A stretch of 64,000 nucleotides of DNA from Tipula vernalis (lineage: Eukaryota; Arthropoda; Insecta; Diptera; Tipulidae): positions 333,099,106-333,163,105 of the forward strand of contig OY282558.1 in NCBI GenBank assembly GCA_958295665.1, read 5' to 3'. The position numbers and the translations under genes were made by a program. The stretch's first letter is position 1; every line of letters begins with the position of its first letter. Below, piece after piece: positions 11,541 through 21,200 of this stretch. Below the pieces are notes generated by a model. That model was given only the letters and a program-made list of their open reading frames with translations. It was not told where the DNA came from and ran no database searches.

Positions 11541-12059
11541 GTTTAATAATTTGTAATAAAAATTGTTTTTATTGATTATTAATAAAATAGTATTATTTTA
11601 TTTCTTTGACTTTAATTTAAACAACTTTTTTGTTTAATTTCCCTACTTTCTCTAGGTGATTTTTGCGCGGTATTTTTAAGAGTTAGCTAGTAAGAAAGTT
11701 TTGTCAATTTGTAGATATTATGCAGTAGATTAATAATAAGTATTAAAATATTTAACTTAATGGGACATTTTCACGGTTTACAGTTTAGTTTTTTAAAAAA
11801 GAGAGATTTTCTTTACTAAAAAAAATGTTATTTTCCCGAAATTTCTTACATTCTTTAAAAAAACCTAGCTAAGTGCGCAAACTATCAAATAAAGTGACTC
11901 ATAAACTTCATCTTTTCAAAAACCGCAAACAGAATTATAATCGAGCCCATAACTTGAAAATGAGACACCCACTTTAAAGGATTTTTTGCGATAATTTTAC
12001 TTAAATATTCAGAATTTTCCGGCCGGTCACTTGACGACCAAACACATTGTATATCTTGC

Positions 12060-12400
12060 AGCTTGTACAGAATTTTAATTGAAATTAATAAAATTTTAAT
12101 TAACAATTTTGCATTTTAGTAAATTGATTTTTAGAGAAATTTAGATAAATCGTTAGGCTTCGTGTTTTTTTTTTTTAAATTTCTTTTCGTAGATTACTAG
12201 ATTAGTTTTATTATAAATCATGGCTGTTTATGTAGTAGCATTGGTAAAGTAATAAAACTAATCTAGTAATCTACGAAATGAAATTTTTAAAAAAAGCACG
12301 GAGCCTGACGATGTTTGAGAATAAAAATCAATTTACTAAAACGCAAAATTGTGAATTAAAATTTTATTAATTTTAATTAAAATTGTGGACAAGCTGCAAT
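12060..12400. repeat. ~340-bp hairpin with 28-bp perfect inner stem
   Basis: The inner arms of 28 bp beginning TTCGTAGATTACTAGATTAG pair perfectly with their complement beyond a loop of about 35 nt. The outer arms of about 130 bp pair with interruptions. The loop carries ATGGCTGTTTATGTAGTAGC, almost the same as the sequence at 12560-12580. Confidence 0.65.
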
Positions 12401-13250
12401 TCGATATATTTAATTTAAAATTGTTTATATTTATCAATAAAAATGTTCATTTAAATTGAAAATAAAGACAACACAAAATAATTCCAATATAATTTTGTTT
12501 ATGTTTCATAGGAAAATAAAAATCTTTATTTGCCTGGGGATTTGACTTTTTAGACTGATGTCACGGCTGTTTATGTAGTGGCATTGTCCTATGATTCTAT
12601 GGCGATATGGTTTAAGATCGTACTGTCGTACGATACTATTATGGTATGATGGTATGATTGTATGACTTTACGTACCATTAGTATTAGCCGCCTGTGACGG
12701 TATATCAATCCAATTCCAATTACAACACGCGACATTTAAAAATACATCCCAAATTGTCAATTAGTATTGTAGCTATTACTCTTATTTTTAAGAAAATAAT
12801 AAACATACCACAAGAAAATAGGTACCCTTTTTTTGTGGTAATAAAATAATAAATATTTATCGAAATGTAAATACATATTATTTTTAACCATCAACAGAAA
12901 TTATTGAGTTTTATGAATGGCTTTGTATGAATATAATTAAAACAAAAATCTAAATGATTTCATTACGAAATGCAATAAGAAACAAAAAAACCATCCGAAA
13001 ATTTTAGTAATGTTCCGTTGCGAAAATTTTCGTAATCCGGATTTCAAGAATACCATTTTAAGAACTTACATTTTCATCTTCTCTCTCGAAATTTTATTAT
13101 TTCTTTTTGCCTCTCTTCGTTATATTCGTAATGGTTTCAAGAATACTAAATTATGATTTCACCATTACTATTACGAAAATAGCATTACGAAAATTTTCGG
13201 TTACGAAAATTTTCGTAATGTTTCAAGAATAGCACCCCAGATCCTATTAA

Positions 13251-13465
13251 CCCTTATGTTTACAACCGAATTTTTATCTTCGTCTTTACAACCAACATAC
13301 CCGGTTAAGTATGTACGAATTGAATTTTACTAAACTACTATTTATACTAAATAAATTTTGATCAAATTCCATTCAGAACATACTATATAATTGTTAAGCT
13401 ACATGGTCATGGTTGGTTATTAAAATTGAAAAACATACCCGGGTATGCGGTTGTAAACATAAAGG
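13251..13465. mobile_element. piggyBac-type MITE (TTAA duplication)
   Basis: The 215-bp element starts CCCTTATGTTTACAACCG and ends with the inverted CGGTTGTAAACATAAAGG. TTAA is present on both sides (13247-13250 and 13466-13469). The CCY tip and TTAA target are the piggyBac pattern. It is non-coding. Confidence 0.78.
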
Positions 13466-13639
13466 TTAAAAAAATGTACACTATATTTATTATGAATTTA
13501 TCACCTATACTTATCTGTTTTGTGTATATATACTTTCTGATTTATTTATATGCATCACTAATACTACGCCTTAACGTACTTTTTTATATCTTACGTGTTT
13601 GCACTGTTTGGCTTGTATAAACATTTTTGTTGGTTTTGA

Positions 13640-14532
13640 TTGAGTTCAAAACACAGCTAATCGAACTTTTTAAATGTTTTTAATTTCTATACATTTTACG
13701 AAAAAAATGCAACGTCGCATTCGTTTATTATTATATTTTGATTCTAGTTTTTTTATATTCCTATTATATTGGTGTGATTATCTAAATATAAATAAATTAA
13801 TTAGGGTAATTTAAAAGGAACAAAACAAAAGTGATTATGTTATGCCTATGCCAATATGCTATCGATAACAAAATAAAAATTTTTGAAAAAATAATTTTCT
13901 GAATTTGTTTTTATTTTTATATATGTATCCTGCAATGGGAATTTAAATTTTTTTGTCATCTACCTATTTGTCTTGTTTACAAGTTAATGCTTAGGCTGTT
14001 TAAGCAATCGATCAACATAAGCTAAAAGTTAATCGGCAATTCCAAACCTTTTATAATTTTAAAAGTTCGTTCGGTGAATTTTATTTGGAATTATAATCTC
14101 TATTGGAATTTGATTCACAATGTTATACCCGATTTTATTAATCATTTAGTTTAGTTCATAGTTGAGATAAAATTTTAGTGTTAGGGATGACATAAAAACA
14201 CAACAAAAGTTTCAATTGGAAATGCAGAAGAACTAGCCACTAACACCATTATGAATTGTAATTGTTGGTCTGAAGATTTTGTGAATTCAGTTCGGGAGTA
14301 AATGAAAATGTTGATTATCAATGGGTGCAGACATTTTTTTTATTTCAACCGGTTGTGTCGGTTTTCAAAATCCCGGGTTTCAAAATCTCAGAATTGCAAA
14401 AATAAAAACAGAATTGCAAAAATAAAAATCCCGGTTTCCAGAAAATCGGTTTTGAAAAAATAGATTTGTTTATTTTGATTGTCTTCAATATATATTTATG
14501 TGTTTCAACTGAGATTTCGCAGTACACCCATT
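13640..14532. other. Continuation of left arm, then unassigned AT-rich DNA
   Basis: 13640-13800 pairs with 18960-19070 as the inner part of the composite's inverted arm, including the module with AATGCAACGTCGCATTCG. Beyond it, 13800-14532 shows no recognisable gene or repeat and is probably the 3' flank of the P-like gene. Confidence 0.5.
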
Positions 14533-17400
14533 TCAACCATTTAAAATTTTTAATTTTTTAGATGTTGCGGCCGACTGTTGTTTGCCCTTTTTGTGCCGCT
14601 TTTGCTGTCGTTCGAATTCTTTATTTATTACGGACCACTTGCAGTTTCTCCTTAAGAGAACTAAAACAAAAAACGAAACTAGCTCCTGTATATGTCCCGT
14701 ACATTTAGAATCGATTTGATTATACATTTCTGGATGCATTTTCTTAATTTCTGACACGCATTTGTCGGTTATTTTTTGCCAAATATTTAAAGTCTGACAT
14801 TCTTCCTTAAAATTTGCTTCGAAAATTATGAAAATAGATCGAGCAATATCTTCATACACTTCGGTAGGTGCCTTTAGCGCTCCGAAGTTACTCACATCTT
14901 TTTTAAAAATTTTTTCTTTTAAAAATACTTCGGTTACGGCAATAGTGGCATCTTCGTCATTTTTTAGGAATATTTTACAGCATTCCAAGCATTTTAATGT
15001 TTTGTAGGCACAGTAGCCTGCAAAATAAATGATCGCGTTTCCTTTTAATTCAGGGATATCTGAACTATTTAGAATATACTGGATATTGTCGACATCTTTT
15101 CTTCCGCCGTTCGAGGAGACCTGAGGCTTGCCTTATAATCTTCTCGCAAAACGTTCCAATTCATAGGTAAAGTATCACTGTCGTCAGGAATGCAATTAGA
15201 TCCAGGGGAATTAAATAATATCCTCATACTTGTAACGTTGGCAAAATGAATACCAACATTGTGGCTAGTTGGTGTGTAATTATAGCCACCTTTACCACGA
15301 AGAATTGAAAAAAAAATTTCTAAAGAATCCTGTGTGGTTTTGCCTGTTAGGATATATTCTATTCCGAATTGTTCCTTTAAATGATCCATTAACATTAACT
15401 GGGAAGTAATTGTCAATTCAAGTCCTTTTAAAAATTTAAAATAATTCTCATTGGGAGAAATCACTTTTAAATTTTTTAGATATTCCATTGACTCACACAA
15501 ATACATATGTATTTTATTGCCGTTTCGAAGTGGTTGTTCGTATGGAGGTTTTGACGAGAAATGTCTTGAATTGAGGCAATCAAATATATTGTTGAACCTC
15601 TCAACCAAATTAGCCGTTGGGATAGCATTATCCAGATTAGGCCCAAATATTGCCGGTGAAACCTATAGAACAGAAAACCAAAAAAAAAATTAAATGAGCT
15701 TTCCAATCATATTTTAACACAAATTTATTATTATTTAATTTACCCTCAGTGTTGTTCTAATAGCACAAGCCACTGTTTTGCTTAAAAACTGAACAGCCAA
15801 CTTCACATTCATTTTCTGGAAGGCATTGGGATTCATATGAGCATATGTCAACTTCGGCATCAATTTTATTTTTTGTTTTTTTCGTGTTCAAAAATGTTAC
15901 GGATCACGTTAGCATCACTTACGCCCTGGTCGGCGTGCTTAATCTGATTATTAATCAGAGCGTTTCGACATGATTTTAGTAAATGCGGTGCATCGAACTG
16001 TGCGAAAATTTTATTATTATTTACAAAGAAGAATGGTTTCTCTGGTAAAATACCGAGAGATTTATAAGCTGCAATGTTTGTTGCTGCTTGATCGCATGTG
16101 ATCATGACAACTTTTAAATTGAGCTGTTCTTCGCAAATTGTTATATATGTCCCGATTAATTTTGCTAGTTCTTGTTCGTTCATTGACTCATTCAGGAGAA
16201 CGTAGCCTAGAACTTGTTTCCATTTTCCAATCAACGACTTAATCATAAAAAATAGAGCCGAAGTTGCACATTCCTTTTTTCGTGTGTTTCCACCGTCGCA
16301 AAATCCATCTATTTCCCCCGTCAATACGTTGAATGTTAAGTCCTTTTTTATTTTGATTTCATCAAAAATTAAAACGCACAATCTCGATTCTTGCGGCATC
16401 GATTCAAAAATATTTTTTATTTTTGAAATTAAAATTTGATTTACACCAGCAGGTATAAATTGAATGGGAGACCATTTATGTATTGAAGATACGGAAGGTA
16501 ACTTCAAAGATAGCGTGTCTTTTAAATATTTGTAAGTGGTTGCTGATTTATAATAAAGGCACTGCGCAAATAATTTATCGTTGTTATTGTAAAAAAAATC
16601 TTGCTTTAAAAGAAGTTTGCATTTTTAGTGGCAGTATTTATATTACATAGGTCGTCAATTGTATCCACAATAGTCGATCGTTTCTTTCGATTATATTTTT
16701 TTTAGTATATCAAAATTTCGTTTTATTCTACGATTTTCAACCTTTACTAATTTTAGGCTTTTATTAGCTTTCATCAATTTCATTTTAGTATTTTTTTCAT
16801 TTCTGGCATTAATTTTGCAATTCATGCAGTTGAATTCGGTATTACAATGTGATTCGCAATGATGGCATGTAATTTGGTTTATAATATTTAAAAATTCATT
16901 GTCTTGATCGACTAGCTACATCAAAATCAGTTTGCGTACCAACTGATATACAAATTTTCGGCACCTCAATGCACACATTTGCAGTTGACTTATAATTGGA
17001 ATCATCAGCATATATAATGCCACTAGTAGTTACATTGGTATCCAACACGCCTTCTATTGCTTGTGGTATATTTAATTCAGGAACTGCATTTAACGTTAAT
17101 TTATGCGCACCTATATATTTTTTGTCAAAATGTTGTTGACATACAAAATTATGTTTCGTTTTTATGTCCTCGTTTACAAGCCCGATTAATTTTATCCATA
17201 CAGATGCTCTTTGAGAGTCCGTTGGGAATTTAAAAAACTTAAGATTAGATTTATGCGCTCTGGCGCCACACGTCGGAACAATACATTTAGTACGATTTTG
17301 ATATGGTTTAATTTGGTGTCCTGATTTATCAAAACTACAGATTAGTTATTCAATAGTTAAATAAATAAGACTTGTAATTTACCTGTATTGGACTCCATTT
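14533..17400 (-). pseudogene. THAP-domain P-element-like transposase (THAP9/P type)
   Basis: In coding order on the minus strand there is a THAP zinc finger at about 17080-17300. It has CIVPTC, then FFKFPTD, then CQQHF, and ends in the AVPELNIP box. A short cysteine motif and a charged coiled coil follow at 16690-16880. The RNase-H-like core spans 15866-16620, with FDEIKIKKDL, TCDQAATN and FDAPHLLKSCRN carrying the expected acidic residues. The C-terminal P-element domain is at 14533-15660 (FDCLNSR, LTGKTTQDSLEIFFSILR). A GT-AG intron at 15663-15743 joins exons in phase. P transposases bind element ends through THAP and use GTP for cut-and-paste transposition. At least four frameshifts or stops, mostly in A or T runs (near 15095, 15870, 16600, 16690), break the frame. 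The first exon is unresolved: an ATG at 17396 followed by a 48-bp intron does not join in frame. Confidence 0.82.
15663..15743 (-). other. Intron of the P-like transposase
   Basis: On the minus strand the exon ends CTGAGG and the intron begins GTAAAT. It ends in TTCTATAG before GTTTCACCGG. Length is 81 bp. The flanking exons join without frame change between the AIRTTLR block and VSPAIFGPNLDNA. Confidence 0.7.
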
Positions 17401-17764
17401 TTTATACAATTATATTAAATATAATTTAATTGTAATACCTACTCAGTAAGGATTATACCTATTACATACGTATGTATATCACCTACCTATTATATACGTA
17501 TATAACGTATATCAGTACGGATTATACCTATTATATACGTAGAATATTAGGTAATTATTCTTTATAGATTTTCTGTAATTATATATGTTTAAATGTAACA
17601 AGAATACAAGATGTTTGATCGATTTATTTTAAATAGTTAGTAGCTAAAACTAAGAACAATGCTGTCAATTAAATTTTCAGTCTGGTTATCTTGATGAAAT
17701 CAATAAAACTGCAAAAAAAGGAACACGTGTGGTTCTAATGGCCAGTGTAGGTAGAGTATACATA

Positions 17765-18569
17765 AGCCGCATCCACACGAGGTGTGAAATGTACACTTAT
17801 GCGCGCATATTCGCTTAATTGGCGAATGTAGACGGTTAAGCGAGAAGTGTACATTTATCAACATCTCGGTACACACGATTCGTTAAATGTTCATTGATCA
17901 CATGTAGGCGAATGTTAATGAACATTTCTATACTGATAGACATTTTTAGTACATATATCGTAAAATTTTTTCATTTAATTTCAAATTGAACAAATTTGTT
18001 GTTTTTAAAAATTTTTCAAGTTTTTCGGTTTATTCAAAATTGAAAATGGAAATAAATAGCGACGACGAGATTGATTTGGCCAGTGAAATATTAATAAATA
18101 GTTGTGCTGTAATGTTATTAAACAGAAATAAAAATAAAGTATTTAAATATCGGTTTTTTACTAAAAATTAACAGCAAATTTGATAATATCCGACCAAACA
18201 GCCATTCCGACCATTTAAATGAAAATTGGCATTTAACATTACTTTTGAAATCAATTATATATTACGTTTTAAGAATTTTCAGATATTATTTCTCTAAAAA
18301 AATGCAAAGTTCAATAAATAACATTTCCATTAAAAAAAATTCTAAAGATAAATGCACTAACATTTCAAATTATATTTGTTAACATTTTGTCGCTTCGTGT
18401 GGATGGGACACAAATCCATCGATTGTTTCCTTTGATGTGTATCGTTTACCGCCTATTTGACGAACACAAGCAAATGAAAATATTCGTCATGCGAAAACCA
18501 TCCACACGACGTTTACATTCGCTAAATGCGCGCATAAGTGTACATTTCACACCTCGTGTGGATGCGGCT
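17765..18569. mobile_element. Harbinger-type non-autonomous element with 44-bp TIRs
   Basis: The first 44 bp (17765-17808, beginning AGCCGCATCCACACGAGG) are an exact inverted match of 18526-18569. The trinucleotide ATA lies on each side (17762-17764, 18570-18572), consistent with the 3-bp duplications of PIF/Harbinger. Inside, 18045-18171 encodes MEINSDDEIDLASEILINS and following residues, which resembles the acidic start of Harbinger transposases before it stops. I infer an internally deleted derivative of an autonomous element. Confidence 0.7.
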
Positions 18570-18867
18570 ATACACACAACCCACATACAATCATTGTCAA
18601 ATTTATTTTAACCAGAAACCAGAAAGAGATAATTATATTTTCATAAACGGATAATAAGGAGATATGTACCTACTGAAGGTATCGATGAAGTAGAAGTTAT
18701 TTCACCCATTGGAGTTCTGATCCTGACTACATCCATATAACCTTATTATTATCAGTGTAATCAATAGGTTTGAATTCAAGAATTGTAAAAACAAATCAGA
18801 ACAAGAATTGATAGATGCTTATTGCCGAAAAATTAAAAATGCAACAACAAATGCATTTTCCTTGATC

Positions 18868-19015
18868 ACATTTTACGAGAAAATGCAACGCCGCATTCGT
18901 CTATTATTTTTTAATTTTTTTTGTTTATTCTTATTATACATGCAAACTAATAAAATTAATAAAACATAAAAAATTATAGTAAACGAATGCGACGTTGCAT
19001 TTTTTCGTAAAATGT
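18868..19015. repeat. Hairpin around AATGCAACGTCGCATTCG module
   Basis: Segment 18868-18903 (TTTTACGAGAAAATGCAACG onward) is inverted at 18978-19015, and a third copy lies at about 13690-13735. The spacer is AT-rich. Confidence 0.6.
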
Positions 19016-19049
19016 ATAGAAATTAAAAACATTTAAAAAGTTCGATTAG

Positions 19050-19610
19050 CTGTGTTTTGAACTCAATACAATCATCGTTTCTAGTTTTATATGCATATGC
19101 ATATTCATTTTATGTTTTCATTGCTTTCTTGTTTGTCGTACACATATATTCCCTGATAGAACGAGATAACGCATTGCATTCTTTTATTATTTTTCATTTG
19201 TTTACATTTTAAGATACACTATACAGCAAGGATCAAAATAAACATTTCCTTATTAGTATAATAAATACATTTGGATAAGAGTTTCAGTATAGGATTTTTA
19301 CTGTATGAATCCAAATATTATTTTATGTTACACAAATACCACTACAGTAAGAATAAAATTGAATAAATTTTTCTTAAATTGTATAAAAAAAATCTTGCAC
19401 ACATTCAAAACGTTTGTTTTGTAAATGATTTTCGTTCGATCAAATTCAATATAATGAAAGAAGGAAAGAGATAATATAAAATTTTCAAATTATATATGGT
19501 TGGACCGTTGAATGAACATTTATTTCCCCTACAAATTCTTCGATTTTTAGTTAATACTCATCGGATCGCCTCAGAGATTATGCTTCTGTATATTGTTTTC
19601 TGTGATTTTA
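19050..19610. repeat. Right long inverted arm of the composite
   Basis: Reverse complement of 7834-8372. It keeps the uninterrupted version of the site where the 5.3-kb element inserted in the left arm. A 62-codon frame at 19496-19681 is the mirror of an unrelated frame in the left arm, so it is probably not a gene. Confidence 0.75.
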
Positions 19611-19695
19611 GTGTAAATAGCACCTCTTTTAAAGCTGTTTCTGTTAACGCTCAATTATTAGGAACGCAATATGAGCGCTAAACAAGGTATGCCTG

Positions 19696-20000
19696 TATGT
19701 AGAAAGATTTTGAAAAATTATGCTTTGCCTTCGAAGGTAAAATTAATAGCAGAAGGGTTCGTCCTACAGCAAGACAATGACCCTAAGCACATGTCCCGTT
19801 TGTGTAATCAATTCGTAAAGGAGAAGGATACCCAGGTCCGAAAAACACCGTCCACATCAAAACAAGATTTATGGGATAAATTACAGATCGCTTGGAAAAA
19901 TATATCGACCGAAACAACACTGAAACTGGTTGAAAGAATGAATGCCAAGATTAGTGGCAGACGTTCTGAAAGCCAAAGGAGGATATTTTGATGAAAAATT
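19696..20000 (+). pseudogene. Tc1-like transposase, C-terminal half
   Basis: The frame resumes at the TA junction with ILKNYALPSKVKLIAEGFVL. It then has the second catalytic motif LQQDNDPKHMS at about 19768-19800, a degraded region where the third acidic residue should lie, and KQDLWDKLQIAWKNISTET with the C-terminal tail VERMNAKI. This continues the N-terminal half at 6979-7487. It ends at 19991 with RRIF and the usual glycine-rich tail is lost. A one-base slip is needed at the junction. The right TIR follows at about 20170-20199. Confidence 0.78.
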
Positions 20001-20254
20001 CATTCAGTTGATTGGTTTCAAATAATATTAAATAGTAATTAGAAATAAAACCAAATTTGAAATAATTGTTGACAAAAACATGCATTGTTAATTTAACAAG
20101 CTTTTACAAAAAATAATATTGATTTTACATTTGTTGTCAGCAAATTTCATTTAGTTTTCATCTTAGCACGGTGTGGTCTTAAACTTTTGAACGCGGGCGT
20201 ATATTAGTATTATTTACACGAATGATTATTCAACACCCCATACATAGACAGGCT

Positions 20255-20395
20255 TATAATATTTTTAATTTTTATTTGAACTTAATATTTCCGAGAATTG
20301 TAAGAGTTAATCCAGTTTCGAACTGATGAGCTTTTTGATTCTTACAATTTTCGAAAATATTAACTTCACAAAAAAAAATTAAAAATTTATAATCA
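20255..20395. mobile_element. Hairpin MITE
   Basis: Arms with TTTTTAATTTTTATTTGAAC and its approximate complement flank a loop containing CCAGTTTCGAACTGATGAGC. The left arm and loop are repeated at 6335-6430. It is non-coding and no target duplication is resolved. Confidence 0.55.
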
Positions 20396-20646
20396 GGTAA
20401 CAATCATTGATTGTTACCAACAATCATTACTTGTTTGATATGATTTACTATTTAAACATCCTAAAACGATCTCAAATAATTGTCCGAACACTTGCACTTT
20501 TGTGAAAATTAACACTAGCACATTAACATTATTCGTTGTACTCCTATTTTCAACTAATGGTAAATTACGAAATTTTTTTTTTTGCGTAAATGTTAATTAG
20601 TCGTACTTTTTTCATGGCGAATGAAATATTGTTCAGTTAATTAAAA

Positions 20647-21200
20647 ATGTGTTATTCTCTTACCGAAAATAGTGTAGAAATTAAAAAATTGATCATTAAA
20701 TTGGAGAGTGAAGGTAAAAGTTTATGGGAAATTTCCAAAATAACTAATGGCCCGCGATCTTCGATTCAATATACCATCCATAACTCCGAAAAAATCAAGT
20801 CGCTAGATATGGTTGCTGGGTGTGGCCGCAACCGAAAGCTGAACAAACGTCAAAGACATCTATTAGAGAAGGAAATAAAACAGAATCGAAACCTTTGTGC
20901 GCTAATGATCGCTGCAAAAAGTTTATCAACGCAAAAAAGAAGCGATAAAACCTCAGACAAGAATATCGTCGATGTGCGACACACAAGAAAATATATTTGC
21001 CGATAAAAAAATATTAAAAAGCGCTTGGAACATGCATTGGGTAAGTGAGCCCGAAGAGTTCTGGGAAAATGTTATTCGCTTGGACAAAAGTAATTCTAAC
21101 GTTTTTGGTTCAGATGGGCGAGTTATGGTGTGGCCTTAGTATAGGTATAGTTAGGCGTTCCCTCAAAAGGTAATTCCGATTCGGTTCCTTCCTGAAAACA
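20647..21200 (+). pseudogene. Tc1-like transposase, N-terminal fragment
   Basis: The ATG at 20647 begins a helix-turn-helix protein: EGKSLWEISKITNGPRSSIQ, then a second DNA-binding block GRNRKLNKRQRHLLEKEIKQ. A stop at 21006 follows. In another frame, WENVIRLDKSNSNVFGSDGR (about 21062-21120) is the first catalytic block with its aspartate kept. It then runs into VMVWP and a stop. The second and third catalytic motifs are missing, so this is a 3'-truncated copy. It is a different subfamily from the split Tc1 element just upstream. Confidence 0.7.

Larger units (their letters stand above)
8424..13238. repeat. Large palindromic block with GGGGTGCTATTCTTGAA tips
   Basis: The left tip GGGGTGCTATTCTTGAA at 8424 is mirrored by TTCAAGAATAGCACCCC ending at 13238. 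Further inward, 8560-8720 pairs with 12830-13030, 9780-9970 with 12400-12605, and 10000-10240 with 11740-12050. The palindromic motif TTACGAAAATTTTCGTAA recurs near both ends. A mariner-like transposase remnant sits at the centre. It could be one large inverted-repeat element or successive nested insertions of related elements. Confidence 0.6.
8373..13639. mobile_element. 5.3-kb element with perfect 30-bp TIRs and TTGAG duplication
   Basis: The left terminus 8373-8402 begins TCAAAACCAACAAAAATG and is an exact inverted match of 13610-13639 over 30 bp. TTGAG flanks both sides (8368-8372 and 13640-13644). The right arm of the surrounding composite preserves the uninterrupted sequence with a single TTGAG, an internal empty site. 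The 5-bp duplication and tip do not let me name the superfamily. It contains a palindromic block with GGGGTGC tips (8424-13238) and a piggyBac-type MITE (13251-13465). No enzyme of its own is identified. Confidence 0.82.
7488..19695. mobile_element. Composite insertion with CAGGCATAC ends and TA duplication
   Basis: Both ends read CAGGCATAC pointing inward and are flanked by TA (7486-7487 and 19696-19697), as for a Tc1/mariner-type insertion. Inside are long inverted arms: 7834-8372 continued at 13640-13800 on the left, and about 18960-19610 on the right. The middle carries the P-like transposase gene and a Harbinger MITE. The left arm was later opened by the 5.3-kb element at 8373-13639. It is not known whether any gene inside encodes the enzyme that moved this unit. 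Confidence 0.75.
6570..20199 (+). mobile_element. Tc1-like transposon split by a 12.2-kb nested insertion
   Basis: Its inverted ends are CACCCCCGTTTAGAAGTTTA at 6570 and the complement of CGCCCGCGTTCAAAAGTTTA ending at 20199. TA lies on both outer sides (6568-6569 and 20200-20201). Removing 7488-19695 leaves about 1.42 kb, a normal Tc1 length. Transposase domains are then in the right order and strand: the N-terminal half left of the insertion, the C-terminal half right of it. Confidence 0.85.

Noticed and set aside
17334..17396. ATG-led first exon of the P-like gene with a 48-bp intron
   Set aside because: The joined frame does not lead into the THAP domain, so the start of the gene is left open.
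14318..18715. Possible P-type terminal repeats (CAATGGGTG at about 14320 and, inverted, at about 18710)
   Set aside because: The match is only nine bases and no 8-bp target duplication flanks it.
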